The position numbers were made by a program, and so were the translations under genes. Below, piece after piece: positions 42,065 through 54,006 of a stretch of 64,000 nt of DNA (position 1 is its first letter; the number at the start of each line of letters is the position of its first letter). Source of the DNA: Flaccisagitta enflata. Taxonomy: Eukaryota > Chaetognatha > Sagittoidea > Aphragmophora. The stretch spans positions 79,112,001 through 79,176,000 of the forward strand of contig OZ231126.1 of NCBI GenBank assembly GCA_965153355.1. The letters are read 5' to 3'. The notes beneath the pieces were generated by a model. The model saw nothing but the letters and a program-made list of their open reading frames with translations, was not told the DNA's origin and did no database searches.

Positions 42065-43427
42065 CACCCTGCTTTAAAAAGCGAGTGTTACCAGCAAAAT
42101 CTTTGTTGCGCCTAAAGTATTCATTTTTGGAAATTCAGATTGGATTTGCCTAAAAGCACATGACCTACCATTTCTCTATGCAAAATTTTGAAGGACTGGC
42201 TCAAGCGTTTTGGTTTCAACATAATTTTGAATGAAAATGTGGGAAACCATTGTTTTTTGAAAATAGATAAACTGACACTTTTACTTAAAATCATTGTCAT
42301 TTATCAACGAATCAAGCAAAAATAGCTAGATTGGTCTTAAAAGAAGGACAAAGTCTCAGTTTATATATCTCTTCTGAAAATGATGAATTCATTGAAATCA
42401 ATGTGAAAAATCCGGTTTTTCCTTGATTTTATTAAGTTTGAGCAGATTTGAAATAACATCATCTGTGTTTCAGCGCCAACATTTCTTAAAAAATGGTGAA
42501 AAACTAAAACGATGCAAAGTAAGGGTCAATTATTGACCAATTATGACTTTTTTGATCATTTTAGCTGAAAATGTACAATGTTTATTAAGATTTAAAGATG
42601 CAAAATCAACCAAAAGTGAGATTTTTTAACCAAATTTGCTCAAATCTCATCAAATTTCTAAAACATGTGGATGACAAACCGCTGGACCCTGCATGATGAC
42701 ATTTTGCATGGAATAATGGTAGGCATTTAGGCATGCAGTACCTTCCGAGCAAACCTGGCTAAAACTGGAGGATTAATTTTTGTTACTTTAATTTCATTTC
42801 CCAAACTTCATTTTTTGTATCCAATTTATTTAAAAGATACTTAATTCCTTGAACATATTTGGCTGTCAAAAAGAGTAACTTGTGAAATCATGAAGACATC
42901 AATATGGAGTGTTCTAACCCAGACCTTTGGATTCAGCAGAAAATTTTAACTATCCTAGACTACAAGAACAGTTCAATCAGACAATTATTTCAGGCTTTAC
43001 GACTTTTTTATGTTTTTTTAAGGACAATTGTCTAAAAATAATTTTGGACAATTGTCCTTAAAAACTGTAAATGGCCATAAAACCTAAAATAATTATCTGA
43101 TTGAGCTGTTCTTGTGGTCTAGGATGGGTAAAATTTTCGGCTGAATCCAATGGTCCGGGTCAGAACACTCCATATTGATGTCTTCATGCACTTTGATTTC
43201 ACGAGTTATTATTTTTGACAGCCAGATATGTTCAAAGAATTACGTATCTTTTCATTAAGTTAGATACAAAAATGAAGTTTGAAAAATGAAATTAAAGTAA
43301 CAAAAATTAATCCTCCAGTTTTAGCCGGGTTTGCTCAGAAGGTACTGTATCCATTCTGAATATCCAAAAATGAATTCTTTAGGCGCAATAAAGATATTGC
43401 TGGTAACACTCGCTTTTGAAAGCAGGG
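42065..43427. mobile_element. I-family TA-flanked element with nested foldback
   Basis: ACCCTGCTTTAAAAAGCGAGTGTTACCAGCAA… (left) and its ~80-bp mirror at 43349-43427, with TA at 42063-42064 and 43428-43429 (the left end has two extra bases). A related TIR is found at 60205. The F-family copy at 42736 sits inside. Confidence 0.72.
42736..43347. mobile_element. F-family foldback element, copy 2
   Basis: Begins CAGTACCTTCCGAGCAAACC and ends GGTTTGCTCAGAAGGTACTG. The arms (~270-300 bp) pair almost end to end around ACAATTGTC at the centre. The transcript would be a long hairpin. Confidence 0.82.
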
Positions 43428-43429
43428 TA

Positions 43430-44795
43430 GCCAATGAAGGAAAGAAAAGAAAGGAGGTACAAGGGGCCAAGAAATAGTATTCATTACAGGCGGAAATTTG
43501 TTAAAAGCGGGTCCATTGGAGTGGGGTTTGACTGCATTTTCCATGTTGGCCTTAAAAGAAACCCTCCTATTGTTGGATCTTTGGCATCCATTATTGCGGG
43601 GTTCAACTGAATACAGAATGTCCTAATCAAAGTCAGACATGACATCATTTTCCCCTTCTTGATTTTTTTCTTTCTTGTCTGTGTTTCTCTCACTACGATG
43701 GTGATCATAATGATGATGATTATTATGCTGATGTAACAACTTTTCCCCAATGAAGAATCGTGTGGGAATTTAGGAGGCCGCGGGTATTTTTGCGGTCCGG
43801 ATATCAAAAGATGGTCTCCTTCTCATCAACCAGTTTCCCACTCATCGTCTCCTAGACTCAAAGGATACTTTATTACATCATCTTCAAATCGATTGAACTT
43901 ATTGTAAACCTTTAAAGCTTACAGCTACTGGGCAAGAAGTCTTCGAATTGTATGCATGTATGTTGATAATGTGCAACCATGTATGCTGGTAAATTGGTAC
44001 CATGCATAATGGCAGATTGCTATCATTTTCTTATGCCATATGTCACTTTTAAGCACTTGATTGTTGGAAGTCAGCAAACCATTATTTTTAAATGGTATTT
44101 CTTTAAAGACTCTGTCTTTGGCAGCCTGCCACTTCGCCATTTCCATACTATTTGGCCCTAATTGGAACGTCATTGCTCATAGAACTAAAAGCTACAAATT
44201 ATCTATTACGGCATTTGGTACCAATTAAGAGGGTTTTAGGTCGTTTGAAAATGGCATAGTAATGAGGAAAAAAAATGCCACAAAAAGTTGACTTGGCGGT
44301 ACTTTCATCAATGTCTCGCTATCATTTGTTCAGTATTGAGATTTGGGATAACAAAATCGCGAGTGGCATATTACCTATGCATACTAAAAATCTTTTGACT
44401 TTATTCCCTATAGTTTAAAGCTATAAGGGATTTGACTAAGTCATGCCGCTTTGAAGACGATGTAAACGCGGCTCGCTCATTGCTTGTTTACACTCCCGTG
44501 CTGGTAATTAGGGCTTTTATTTAACATTCCACCTCATTTATTATTGTGTTTTACTAACTGCAATTTTTAATCGATTTCAGTACTACACATCAATCATGTG
44601 TCACCTTTGCCCAACATGTTATCTTCTTCTGTATCAAGTTAACCCACGCGACTAAAAATACAGAACAGAAGGGAGAGGAAAGGTTAAAATTGAGAGAAAT
44701 TCGAATTTAAACCGAAAGCGGAGATTCAATTTAACCAATTTCATCTTAAATGAAGGCAGAAATCAGAGTTTCAAAAAGATGACAGTTGCAAAAGG
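43430..44795. other. 1.4 kb without a recognised gene
   Basis: AT-rich unique-looking sequence. Open frames up to 107 codons lack coding character and splice context. Confidence 0.45.
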
Positions 44796-44835
<40 letters not shown>

Positions 44836-44872
44836 CGCGGTGGGTAGTACGCAGTGGGTAGTAGGCAGTAAG
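44796..44872. repeat. 7-bp minisatellite AGTAGGC
   Basis: About ten units of AGTAGGC/AGTACGC/GGGTAGT. Confidence 0.9.
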
Positions 44873-44992
44873 CTGTATGCATCAGCCTACTAGTATTTGG
44901 CACTCTCAGGAAGATAGCTCGTCCGCCATTGCTTATTTTTGTCATTTCACACAGGGGCTAGTACAAATTAGGCAAAATTCTACGTCAGGCCC

Positions 44993-44997
<5 letters not shown>

Positions 44998-45064
<67 letters not shown>
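44998..45064. repeat. (AG)n microsatellite
   Basis: Perfect AG dinucleotides. Confidence 0.97.
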
Positions 45065-45068
<4 letters not shown>

Positions 45069-45281
45069 CAATTAGTCAAGAGACAGCAAGAAAGCCAAAG
45101 ACACACAGAGGCTCCAAGGCAGGCTACACTTTACACTTGTGCTTGAGCGTTCAATGAATATTTTCCCCACGGGAAAAAAGCGATTGAAAAACGGAAACTC
45201 TTACGAGTAACGAAGAGGGACAGGAGGAAACGGGAGGGAAAGTGAGGGTGGGAGCCGGGGCGCGGGTGGTGGTCTGCGAAA

Positions 45282-45484
45282 GAAGGAAGGACACACAGCT
45301 ACCTAAGTCACGTGCGGCTGGGCAGAGCCAGTGGTGAAAAAAAAACTAACAGAAAGCAAGAAGCGGGCAAGATGCGGCGATCCACGCCGTGATAGCGCAA
45401 CCAAATGAACAACCAACGGACAGACCAATCAACCGTCTGAATCAGCCACTTAAAGCGTCGCGTAGCTCGCCGCTAAAAAACGAC
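45282..45484 (+). mobile_element. Diverged HLE copy
   Basis: AGCTACCTAAGTCACGTGCGGCTGGGCAG, CCAACGGACAGACCAATCAACCG and AAAGCGTCGCGTAGCTCGCCGCTAAAAAAC keep the order of an HLE but with a broken stem. Confidence 0.45.
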
Positions 45485-45549
45485 GCGAAGATAAAGGGGT
45501 CGAGAAAAAAAAAGAAAAAAGAAAAACGAAAAAAGAAAAAAGCCCAATT

Positions 45550-45762
45550 AGCAAAAGGCCAACAGTCGCGTGCTCCGTTATACAATTACACACACATCTT
45601 CATTCATACATTTTCCTTCCTTCCTTTTGTCCTTCCTCCCTCCCTTCCCTCCTTCAGAAACAACGTCCAAATTTCAAAATGTGACAGACAGACCAACAGA
45701 TGGATGGACTGAAGGACGGACCGACAGGGCAACGTGTAGAGTCACGTACCCGCCACTGAAAA
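45550..45762 (+). mobile_element. Diverged HLE-A copy
   Basis: AAAAGGCCAACAGTCGCGTGCTCC at the start, GTGACAGACAGACCAACAG…GGACGGACCGACAGGGCAACGTGTAGAGTCACGTACCCGCCACTGAAAAA at the end. Confidence 0.6.
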
Positions 45763-46108
45763 AAGAAGATTGCGGTTGAATGATGGACGAGGTCAGACTG
45801 TGCCGCAGGGCACCATCATCAGTGGCGTGTTGGACGGGTTTGCTGCTCCCGCTTCTTGTGTTGGTTCACACACATTGCCGAGACAAACATTGCCGGGACA
45901 CAATTGCAAAAAAAAAAAAAAAAGTAAAACTTAAAAGGTATTTTGCAATGATTGTTGATTTCATCATCAATGAAGATTTCAAGTTATAATTTCGGTCTCT
46001 GTTTTATAAATGAGCAGAAAAATTAAGTTACAAGGAATTTTTTCATTAGGACATGGGATTTGTTGGGACATAATCATGGGCTTGTAACCTTGAATAATTT
46101 GGGCTGTT

Positions 46109-46975
46109 TGGCGCTAATCGGGAAAAAAGTCGAAGTCAGTCTTCGACTTTTTGACATATTCGAGAGAAACAGGGTTTTCATTTTCTTATGGGCAAGTTGA
46201 GGGTCTCTTCCGGCTGATTGGTCCCTCAAACGAAATTGACAGGGTAAGTAAATTTGATAATTCTCTTTCATTTGGCGCCAAGCAGAAGTCTCTAAGACAA
46301 ATATTTTTCGCGCTATGAATTTTTAAAGATTTATTTATGAAAATTGCGAATTGAATTTTTTTTTATTTTTTTTGATTTTGAGTAGAATCAAAAAAGGAGT
46401 GTATTTATGTTTGTTTGAGCATGCAAATACAAGAAAACATGTTCATGAGCATATCTGCTCATCTGTGAGGCTGTTTTTAAGCATTTTAGCTCATTTAGCT
46501 CATTTAGCTCAGTCTGTTTTTCTGGTTTATAATACGATAAATGAATTAATTTTTTGATACATGTTTGCACATGCAAATAGAAGAAAGCATGTCAGTGAGC
46601 AGAGTTGCTCATCTGTCAAGGTGTTTTTGAATATTCTAGCTCATTAAGCTCATTTAGCTCCTTTAGCTTGCTTTTTTTTCTGATTTTAAAACAGATGAAT
46701 AAATGTTATGATTTAAGCATGCAAATACAAGAAAGCATGTCAGTAAGCATAGCTGGTTGTCTAGTTGAGTGATTTTGAATATCTTAGCTCATCTAGCTCA
46801 TTTGGCTCAGTCCTATTTTTCTCTGATTTTCAGTGCAACCAATACATACAATTGCTCTCAATTTGATCTAACAAATAAAAAAGTTGCAGTGACTGAAGAC
46901 AAAAGCTTGGTGAAAAGTGAACAACGCTTACGACTTTTTTCCTCACGGCGACAGCCGCCATTACTGGTACGCCGC
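46109..46975 (-). repeat. Dispersed repeat G, copy 2 (inverted)
   Basis: Reverse homolog of 32087-32960: the same GTCGAAG…CTTCGAC hairpin, three ~140-bp units ending in TTAGCTCATTTAGCTCA, and the mini-exon ATGGCGGCTGTCGCCGTGAGG…GTCGTAAGC near 46945-46975. AGGAAAAAAGTCGTAAG is conserved in both. Confidence 0.75.
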
Positions 46976-48815
46976 TAGCCATGATGCGTTGGACTCAACT
47001 GAAGCTCGCCTGCTCCTAATGATCTAACTGGTGAGAGTTCTTTTCCTTCCTTTTTCTTTTTTTTTTTTTTCCTTTTCGCTTTCGAGTATCGGTTGCCCCA
47101 GAAAAAAAGAAGAGAAAGGTTCAGTTTTCGGATCCGCCTATTAGATTATGCTATACCTTTTGGGCTTCAACACTCCCTCTTTTACCCGCAAGATGAAAAA
47201 AAGTACCCAGTTGTAAAGGTGCTCAAAAATTTCATAAACGCTTACAAATTTAACTATAGCTGTGTGTGGCACGCCTGCTTGTCTTGACCCTGAAACTCGA
47301 CCGGTGGGCTGAGCCTTCTGACGTACGTGACGATTTGTACGATACTAGCATAGAGTAAGAAAGAAGGTAAAAAGTTTGCTCTTTACTTAAGACGGCATGA
47401 AGAACTTGTAAGCACTGATATATTTGGTTCAGTACAGATTCAGTCTTTACACTAGAAATGATATAGCTTTTCATACTTTTTATTCACCACCATGCGACAG
47501 GGCAATCTTCAGATATTGGCCCTTTGTTTCGCCATTACTCTGTAATTTTCAATCGTTTAAACATCATGTTTGCCAAATCTCATGCAGTTACACTCTACAC
47601 GGTTCCACAGAACTATCTACCGTTATCCTTTTGTTTTAGTCGGCCAATTTTTTCTGCACTCACCTCCCATTTCTTTCTTTGGCTCTTTTTCTCTCCCTCT
47701 TTGTCTCTCTACTTTGCTTTCTTTGTATACTAGCTGGTATATTGCCTCCCCTTGCCTCTCTCTTGCTTTTTTTTTTTGTCTCCCTCTTCGTCTGTCTCTT
47801 TCGCTCTCCTTGTATACAAGATGGTGTCGTGCCTCGGTGACCCAATCCCCGACCAGACGAGTGACATATTTTACGTGACATTAGTTGGCAAGGCGCCATT
47901 TCCTTCCAGCGCCAAACACACAAAACCGACAACACAGCCGACCCCCAATGAGGAACCCATGAACACAGGCGGCCTACCCCGCCCCCCGCTCCACTCCCTT
48001 CCCCCCCCCCCCAACGAGAGACTCACGAACACACACAACCACCAACACTTCCGACGCCACAACTAGCCATGAAATTTTCAGCTAAATACGCATTGCACCA
48101 GTGAAAGAAACGGATCAGTGAATGAGGGGCTGTCTTAACTTACTGTGTGTAAGTGGACAATGCTCGATTCCATGTAAAGGCAAGATTCGCGCTTTCCCAG
48201 GCAGAGCATGAGTAAAATAAGCCATTTTTGAAATGAGAAAAATTCAACATATCTATACATCATTGTGTAGGTTATACATTACTGTATATGAATTCACAAT
48301 TCAAATTTGTTAGCAGGGTCAAATCTTTATGCAAATTAGGTTATAATCACATTGTTTGAAATTTTCCTTTTTTTTCAAAATTTAACCATTTGATGAAGTA
48401 AGATCGACCAGTTAAGGTCTATATTGGTGCAAATACTCAGGTGTAGATGTGTTCACACTATATTGATCATTGGGAATGCGTAGTTTCGAAAAAAAATCAA
48501 TGCGAAAACCCAAAAAGTTCAAAATATCAATGTTTTGCATATAGACTAAACAGTTATTTACACAGCGACTTTAAAGACCAGATATATGAATTTTCAATCT
48601 AATATGTATGTATCTGAAAACTCTTACATAGATCTGACATTATCAAAATATATCTATATACATATACATTTACATTCATATGTATTTGAAGGTTCTATAC
48701 TTGTCCGCATTGGTGTGAAAACTACAAGATGTAAAGATAGTTATTAGGACTGTGCCATATGTCTCTTCAACAGAAAAGTCGCTGTAGTTGAAATAAAGAA
48801 AGAAATTTCATAGAT
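46976..48815. other. 1.8 kb without a supported gene
   Basis: A GC- and C-rich patch (47820-48065) contains a 104-codon frame of low complexity. The rest is AT-rich with TATATGTATA-like stretches near 48640-48690. I see no splice pair or domain. Confidence 0.45.
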
Positions 48816-48962
48816 ATCCTTTATTCATTCATTCATTCATTCATTCATTCATTCTTTCTTTCTTTCTTTCTTCCTTACTTCCTTTCTTCCTTTCTTCCTT
48901 TCTTTCTTTCTTTCTTTCTTTCTATCTTTCTTTCTTTCGTCTTTCTTTCTTTCTTTCTTTTT
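48816..48962. repeat. (ATTC)n then (TTTC)n microsatellite
   Basis: ATTC units run into TTTC/TTCC units. Confidence 0.95.
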
Positions 48963-49065
48963 TCACTCTAGCTTTTTAAATGACGAATTTGACTAGATGT
49001 CGTCTGTTGATAAGTGAAAGATGATTATAATGACAACAATAATTGCAATTCTTTCATGGTATCTT

Positions 49066-49395
49066 CTCCTTCTTCTTCTTCTTCTTCTTCTTCTTCTTCT
49101 TCTTCTTCTTCTTCTTCTTCTTCTTCTTCTTCTTCTTCTTCTTTTTTCTTCTTATTCTTCTTCCTCTTCGTCTATCTCCTCCATCTTCTCCCTTCTCATC
49201 TTCTTCTCCTTTGTTTTCTTCCTCATTTTCTTCTTCTTCTTCTTCTTTTTCTTTTTCTTTTTCTTTTTCTTTTTCTTTTTCTTTTTCTTTTTTATTTCTT
49301 TTTCTTTTTCTTTTTCTTTTTCTTTTTCTTTTTCTTTTTCTTTTCTTTTTCTTCTTCTTCTTCTTTTTCTTCTTCTTCTTTATATGCTTTATCTC
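49066..49395. repeat. (CTT)n and TTTTTC pyrimidine tract
   Basis: Perfect CTT to 49142, mixed pyrimidine, then (CTTTTT)n from about 49246 to 49345. On the minus strand it is a GAA tract like those at 1058 and 28637. Confidence 0.95.
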
Positions 49396-49514
49396 TTTTA
49401 TCTCCACCATCTTCTTCCGTTTTATCATCTTCTTCGTCGGCGCAGGCGTTAGTGTCAGCATAGGCGTCAGTTGACCGAAGATGAGACAAAAAAAGGTTTG
49501 TAAGAAGTGACTCT

Positions 49515-49740
49515 ACAACCTGCCACGTTGGTTGGTAGGTCAGTCCATCCGTCCATCCGTCCATCCGTCCACCACAGTCCAGAATTTGCAAGTTTTTTCT
49601 AGACGCAGACACTACACCTTGCCATTTTGGTCCGTCCGTCCGTCCATCGGTCAAAATCATTGCTTAACTTGTGAGCGGTTTTTGCATTACTGCCCCTGAC
49701 CAACCATCCGCGACTGGATTGCCGTGTATCCAGCCTTCTT
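49515..49740 (-). mobile_element. Degraded HLE copies
   Basis: TGACTCTACAACCTGCCACGTTGG…(CCATCCGT)n and, at 49597, TTTCTAGACGCAGACACTACACCTTGCCATTTTGGTCCGTCCGTCC, with GCCCCTGACCAACCATCCGCGACTGGATTGCCGTGTATCCAGCC at the far end. Confidence 0.55.
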
Positions 49741-50079
49741 TTTCATTGATACCCATAGCCAAAAGGCAGGGGTGTTTTACATTCACATGGAAAAGTTGTC
49801 CTGTTAATGCAGCGAAACACCTTCAATACTAATATTTTCAAAAGCCATTTTTGTGTAAAATGAAACTAGGATTCAAATTTTGGCAAAAGAGTATCGCGAG
49901 ATTATCACTCTTAGTTTAACCTTTTTTCTCGCTAGCCAAGCGAAAATATGAGGCTGTATATAGTACTCTTGTAGGGTGTTAGAGGCTCTGTAAGATGAGA
50001 TTCGAAGGATGATATAAGATCTCTGCGTAAGATCTGGTTTTTAAATCAGGGAGTGTTTCTAGTCAGAAACGATCGCGTT
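49741..50079. other. No recognised feature
   Basis: Short unique-looking spacer upstream of repeat H. Confidence 0.45.
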
Positions 50080-50092
50080 TTGAACAGGATAC

Positions 50093-50345
50093 TTGGTCAC
50101 TTGCTACATTCATTCGCTCGTACTGCGCACTCCCTCCGCAGCGCTACGCTCGCTTTGCTACACTTGCTTTGCTACACTCGCTTCGCTACACTCGCTTCTC
50201 TATGCTCGCTTCACTCAATCACTCACTTCGCTCACTCCCTCGTGGGACAGTTGAAATTCTTGAATATGTGTTTAGGCTGTGATCGCGTTACAGGGGAAGA
50301 AAGGTGTTTTACATCTCCACTAGAAACACGCCCTCATTGGTGGAA
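50093..50345. repeat. Dispersed repeat H, copy 2
   Basis: Tandem CTACACTCGCTTCG units (~15 bp) followed by ACAGTTGAAATTCTTGAATATGTGTT and CACTAGAAACACGCCCTCA; homolog of 31833-32060. Confidence 0.7.
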
Positions 50346-50561
50346 ATGACAAGGATGATGTCAGATTTCTGCGCGAGCAATGGGGTTCAAATCGTTGGTG
50401 GAAATTTCCCATATTTTGAAGTAAAGATTTGAAGCTACTCTATGTTGTATAAACACGTCTAATCATTTCCCTCATACCAAATTTACAAGCGTCCAACCGC
50501 TCGCAATTCAGAACATAAAGCCAAAGATGGATATTTTAGCCCAAAAGGCTGTAGATGCTTT

Positions 50562-50737
50562 TTAGTCGCAGACAAGCAACTCTATAAGAAGCTTTGTCCG
50601 TCTGTCCGTTGGTCCATTGGTCAGTTGGTCGGTCCGTCACGCTCGAGTTGAAAACGCGCATTCTCGCCCCTGCCCACCCGTCCGTGGCTGGTTTTGGCTG
50701 TGTATCCGGCCTTGTTTTCCACGATCAGGAATTCATG
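50562..50737 (-). mobile_element. HLE-B copy
   Basis: TTTTTAGTCGCAGACAAGCAACTCTATAAGAAGCTTTGTCCGTC…GTCGGTCCGTCACGCTCGAGTTG…CCCCTGCCCACCCGTCCG…TGTATCCGGCCTTGTTTTC. Confidence 0.8.
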
Positions 50738-51171
50738 CCAAATTTAGAGTAACTTGGACGATTGACGTTTTCCGCTTTACTCAATGTCCTTGGTGTTTCA
50801 AGTATATCTGTTGATTGAGTACAGCTAAAATACGTTTTATAGTGCCAAATTAACAAGTTTTTAATCCATTTTTGACAAGAAAATCATAGGAACCACAATT
50901 TTTTACCCTAAATGTCTCTATTCAAAAGGAAATGACTTGACATTAGACGAGGATTCTGCGCAAAATTGCGCCACTTTTCCAAATCAACTTGAACTTAAAT
51001 GTTACTTGGAAGGCTGTTTCTTTAGAATTATGGGGCCTATTCTTTTTATATAAGCAAATGTTCAGTAATCTTCCCCAACTGATTTGCCTTTGTGGTTTCA
51101 GAGTAATTGTATCATACATTTACTAAATTCTGGCTGATCACCCGGTTTTTCCCGGTAGTTATTTTTGTATT
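50738..51171. other. No recognised feature
   Basis: AT-rich spacer between two HLE-B copies. Confidence 0.45.
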
Positions 51172-51495
51172 GTTTTTAGTCGCGGATAAGCAACTCTATA
51201 GTCTATACGAGGCTTTGTCCGTCAACCCGTCGCTCAGTCCGTTGGTTGGTCGGTCCGTCCATTGGTTGGTCCATCTGTCGGTCAGTCTGTCTGTTGGTTA
51301 GTCTGTCAGTTGGTCTGTCCAGTCCATTTGACTGTCCGTCCGTACATGAGCCTGAGTCAAAAAGCGGGAAAATGAGCGTTTTAGAACCTTTTTGAGCAGG
51401 TGTCTGTGTTGGAAAGGGGGTTGGGTGGGGCGTTGGGTGTGAACAGGTGTTGGCCACCCCTGCCCACCCGTCCGCAATGTTATTGTGACCATACA
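51172..51495 (-). mobile_element. HLE-B copy, longer
   Basis: TTTTTAGTCGCGGATAAGCAACTCTATAG, a ~110-bp (GTTGGTCGGTCC)-type microsatellite, AAAACG/GTGTTGG interior and CCCCTGCCCACCCGTCCGCAATGTTATTGTGACC. Confidence 0.78.
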
Positions 51496-53286
51496 TAACG
51501 TTATTGCAATTAGATGGAATTGTTACGTGAATATATCTGAGGCCTACTTACTTCATTTCTCAAAATCTTAAAGCGACTGTAGCGGAATCTGAGAAAAACA
51601 TCAAAAATTCCTATAATTTTGCTGTTTTTACAGCATTTTACAGCATATACCAATACTAATTTTCAACATCTAAAAAACAATTCTTTTCAATATAGTGTCC
51701 CTAGACCAGTTACACTAATTTTGAGTACGGATCAATCGATGCTGCAGTGTATCAAAGAGAAATACTGAAAAAAATAGTAAAAATTGCTGTTTTTAGAGCA
51801 TTTTTACAGCATTTTACAGCAATAATTCAAAATTCAATCAGGAAATTTTTGAAAATTTAGTATAAAGTGATGAAATAGGTGTTCCCAATGCCCATCCTAT
51901 TAGTTGTTTTTACTACCTGTTCTTTTTTCACAGCCCAAAGCCTCCAACAATGCGTGACTGTCAAAAAACTTGAGGCAGCTATAAGAAATGTGTTCACACC
52001 TAAAGACATGGAATCACAAAAATACTCATAAATCGAAAACTTATCGACTTATGGACTTGAAATTTTAGGGTTAGACGCAGAATTTGATGCTCTTTAAGAC
52101 CATTCCCAGTGCAAACTTCCCTAGTTTCTTATGACGGGTCTCAATACAAGGAATCACAACGTGACATAAGCGTGACAGGGTGTGAACACATTTCTTATAG
52201 CACATAAAAAATTTCATATTTCTCGATTGAGACATGGCAAAGTCACGAAATTTGGCATGAACACTCTTATATGTCTTCACTAAACGGGCAAAAAATAAAA
52301 AGCTGAAAAAATAAAGGAAAGATGATGTTTTTTTATCAATGATTGGAATTTTTCCTAAAAATGGACAAAAATAGTACTTTTAAAAAATTTCAAAAATTGT
52401 ATTTTTTCTATTATAAACAAGGACCTGTCAACGAAAGATTTTAAGTCTTCAAAACCATAATCAGGACCAATGAAAATATCCCATTTCTTCATATCATGTT
52501 ATGTTTTTTCTCATATTTTACAGTAGAGATAGTCAGTGGGACCTAAATAGGACATATAGAAATTGGTGAAATCAGCCCTTTTTTGGGTCCTAGATCCTAA
52601 TGATATGTCGACACTGAAGAAAGTAGGTTGTTACCAGAGTGCTTACTGATGTCCCTGACCACCTAGAGACACTTTTCTCAAAAAAGAAATCGAGAAAGGA
52701 TACTTAATATGTCATCTTATGAGGGTATTTCCTTGGCCCGGCGAATCCCGAATCTTACCTAAAACATCAATCGCTTTTGAGTTTTAAATGTGTACTATTA
52801 TCAAAAATTCCTCAAGAATCAAGAAACCGCAGCTTGTTTCAAATAGTCTGCCGCTTCCCTGCTTCTGCTGCTGCTCGAATTTCCAATAAAAAGACAAAAG
52901 AACAATTTTTGGCCATTAATTTCTTTGTAGATAATGACTAACATAAAAAAAGGCAAAGGCGATTGATAATTTTCGATATAACAAGCTCAAATTGACGACT
53001 AAACCGAAAGTTAAGACAGCTTATGACCCCCCGAGGTGCCTTTTATCCTGGAATTCTCGCTATCTTGGATGCCTACCACAACCCTCCCCCCCTGAGGCCC
53101 CCTCAACGAGGAACCCACGATTACAACCGGCGGAAAAAAATCCAGTTAACAGCATCGCGTCCTTCAACATAAAGCAGATGAAATAAGCCTTTTCCTTGTG
53201 GTCTGGCAAATAACCACCAATACCAACAACTCCCACAGCGAGGGACCATAAATAAATGGAAAGGGAAAAAATCCAACGCAACTAGC
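51496..53286. other. 1.8 kb without a supported gene
   Basis: AT-rich, with GCTGTTTTTACAGCATTTTACAGCA motifs at 51620-51660 and 51790-51830. A patch at 53030-53110 is C-rich. No exon is supported. Confidence 0.45.
51978..52201. repeat. 224-bp inverted-repeat unit, 23-bp perfect arms
   Basis: GCTATAAGAAATGTGTTCACACC at 51978-52000 and its exact reverse complement at 52179-52201. The interior also shows imperfect mirrored GGAATCACAA. It may be a small inverted-repeat element; no clear target duplication. Confidence 0.7.
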
Positions 53287-53412
53287 CGTTTTTAGGTGCG
53301 CCAACGCACCTCTATAACTGGTCAAGTCTGTATGTTGGTCGGTTGGTCCGTCACGCTAACATTCGAAAATCCACACAGCGCACCTATTGGCCTGATTGGC
53401 CTTGTTTGTCTT
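53284..53412 (-). mobile_element. HLE-E copy
   Basis: TTTTTAGGTGCGCCAACGCACCTCTATAACTGG (perfect 7-bp stem AGGTGCG/CGCACCT), GTTGGTCGGTTGGTCCGTCACGC, GCGCACCTATTGGCCTGATTGGCCTTGTTT. Confidence 0.83.
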
Positions 53413-53798
53413 TGCTCTCGCCACCTAACTATCCTTAAAGTCCTTCAGTGCCTATCTGCCTCCTTTCCCTTGCAGCCCCCCTTTATTTCCCCACCCCCCC
53501 CCACCACATTCATTCCATGATTAGAAAAAAAGATCCCTCCTCCATCTCTCTGCAATGACGATGCGGCCGGCGAGAGCGTAACCAGCCATAGTTGGGGGGG
53601 GGGGGCGCATGGGCCTCGAGTGTAAGGCAATAACAGTTTGCGTGCGCGCCTGTCATTGTCACAATATGGTCTCTGTACGCGCCATAACCACCGCCTTTAT
53701 ATCAACCATTTCCCTTTTCAAGCTCTTGCCCATATTGAATGTAGCCCCATGAGAAATGCTGCAATTGAATGGATGAAAATGTTATAAAATATATTCTT

Positions 53799-54006
53799 TT
53801 TAAGTTGCGTGCACGCAATTCTACACCCTGCTTTGTCCGTCTGTTGGTCGGTCTGTCGGTCGGTCTCTCCGTCACAGTTTTTTTTATCCATTTCATTCAT
53901 TTGAATTATTTTAGGTCATTGAAGAGTATATTAAGTCATTTTAAGTCATTCTAAGTCATTCGAAATGTAAGTCTCGCGCGGGACCTATAGGTGTTGGCCT
54001 TGTTTT
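53799..54006 (-). mobile_element. HLE-A copy
   Basis: TTTTTAAGTTGCGTGCACGCAATTCTACACCCTGCTTTGTCCGTC…AAGTCATT units…GACCTATAGGTGTTGGCCTTGTTTT. Its 3' terminus marks one breakpoint of the tandem duplication. Confidence 0.82.

Noticed and set aside
45780-45930. Plus-strand frame with a hydrophobic stretch resembling a signal peptide
   Set aside because: 69 codons ending in poly-Lys from an A-run; no downstream exon or donor is evident.
47752-48066. 104-codon plus-strand frame with Pro/His-rich end
   Set aside because: C-rich low complexity, no domain and no splice context.
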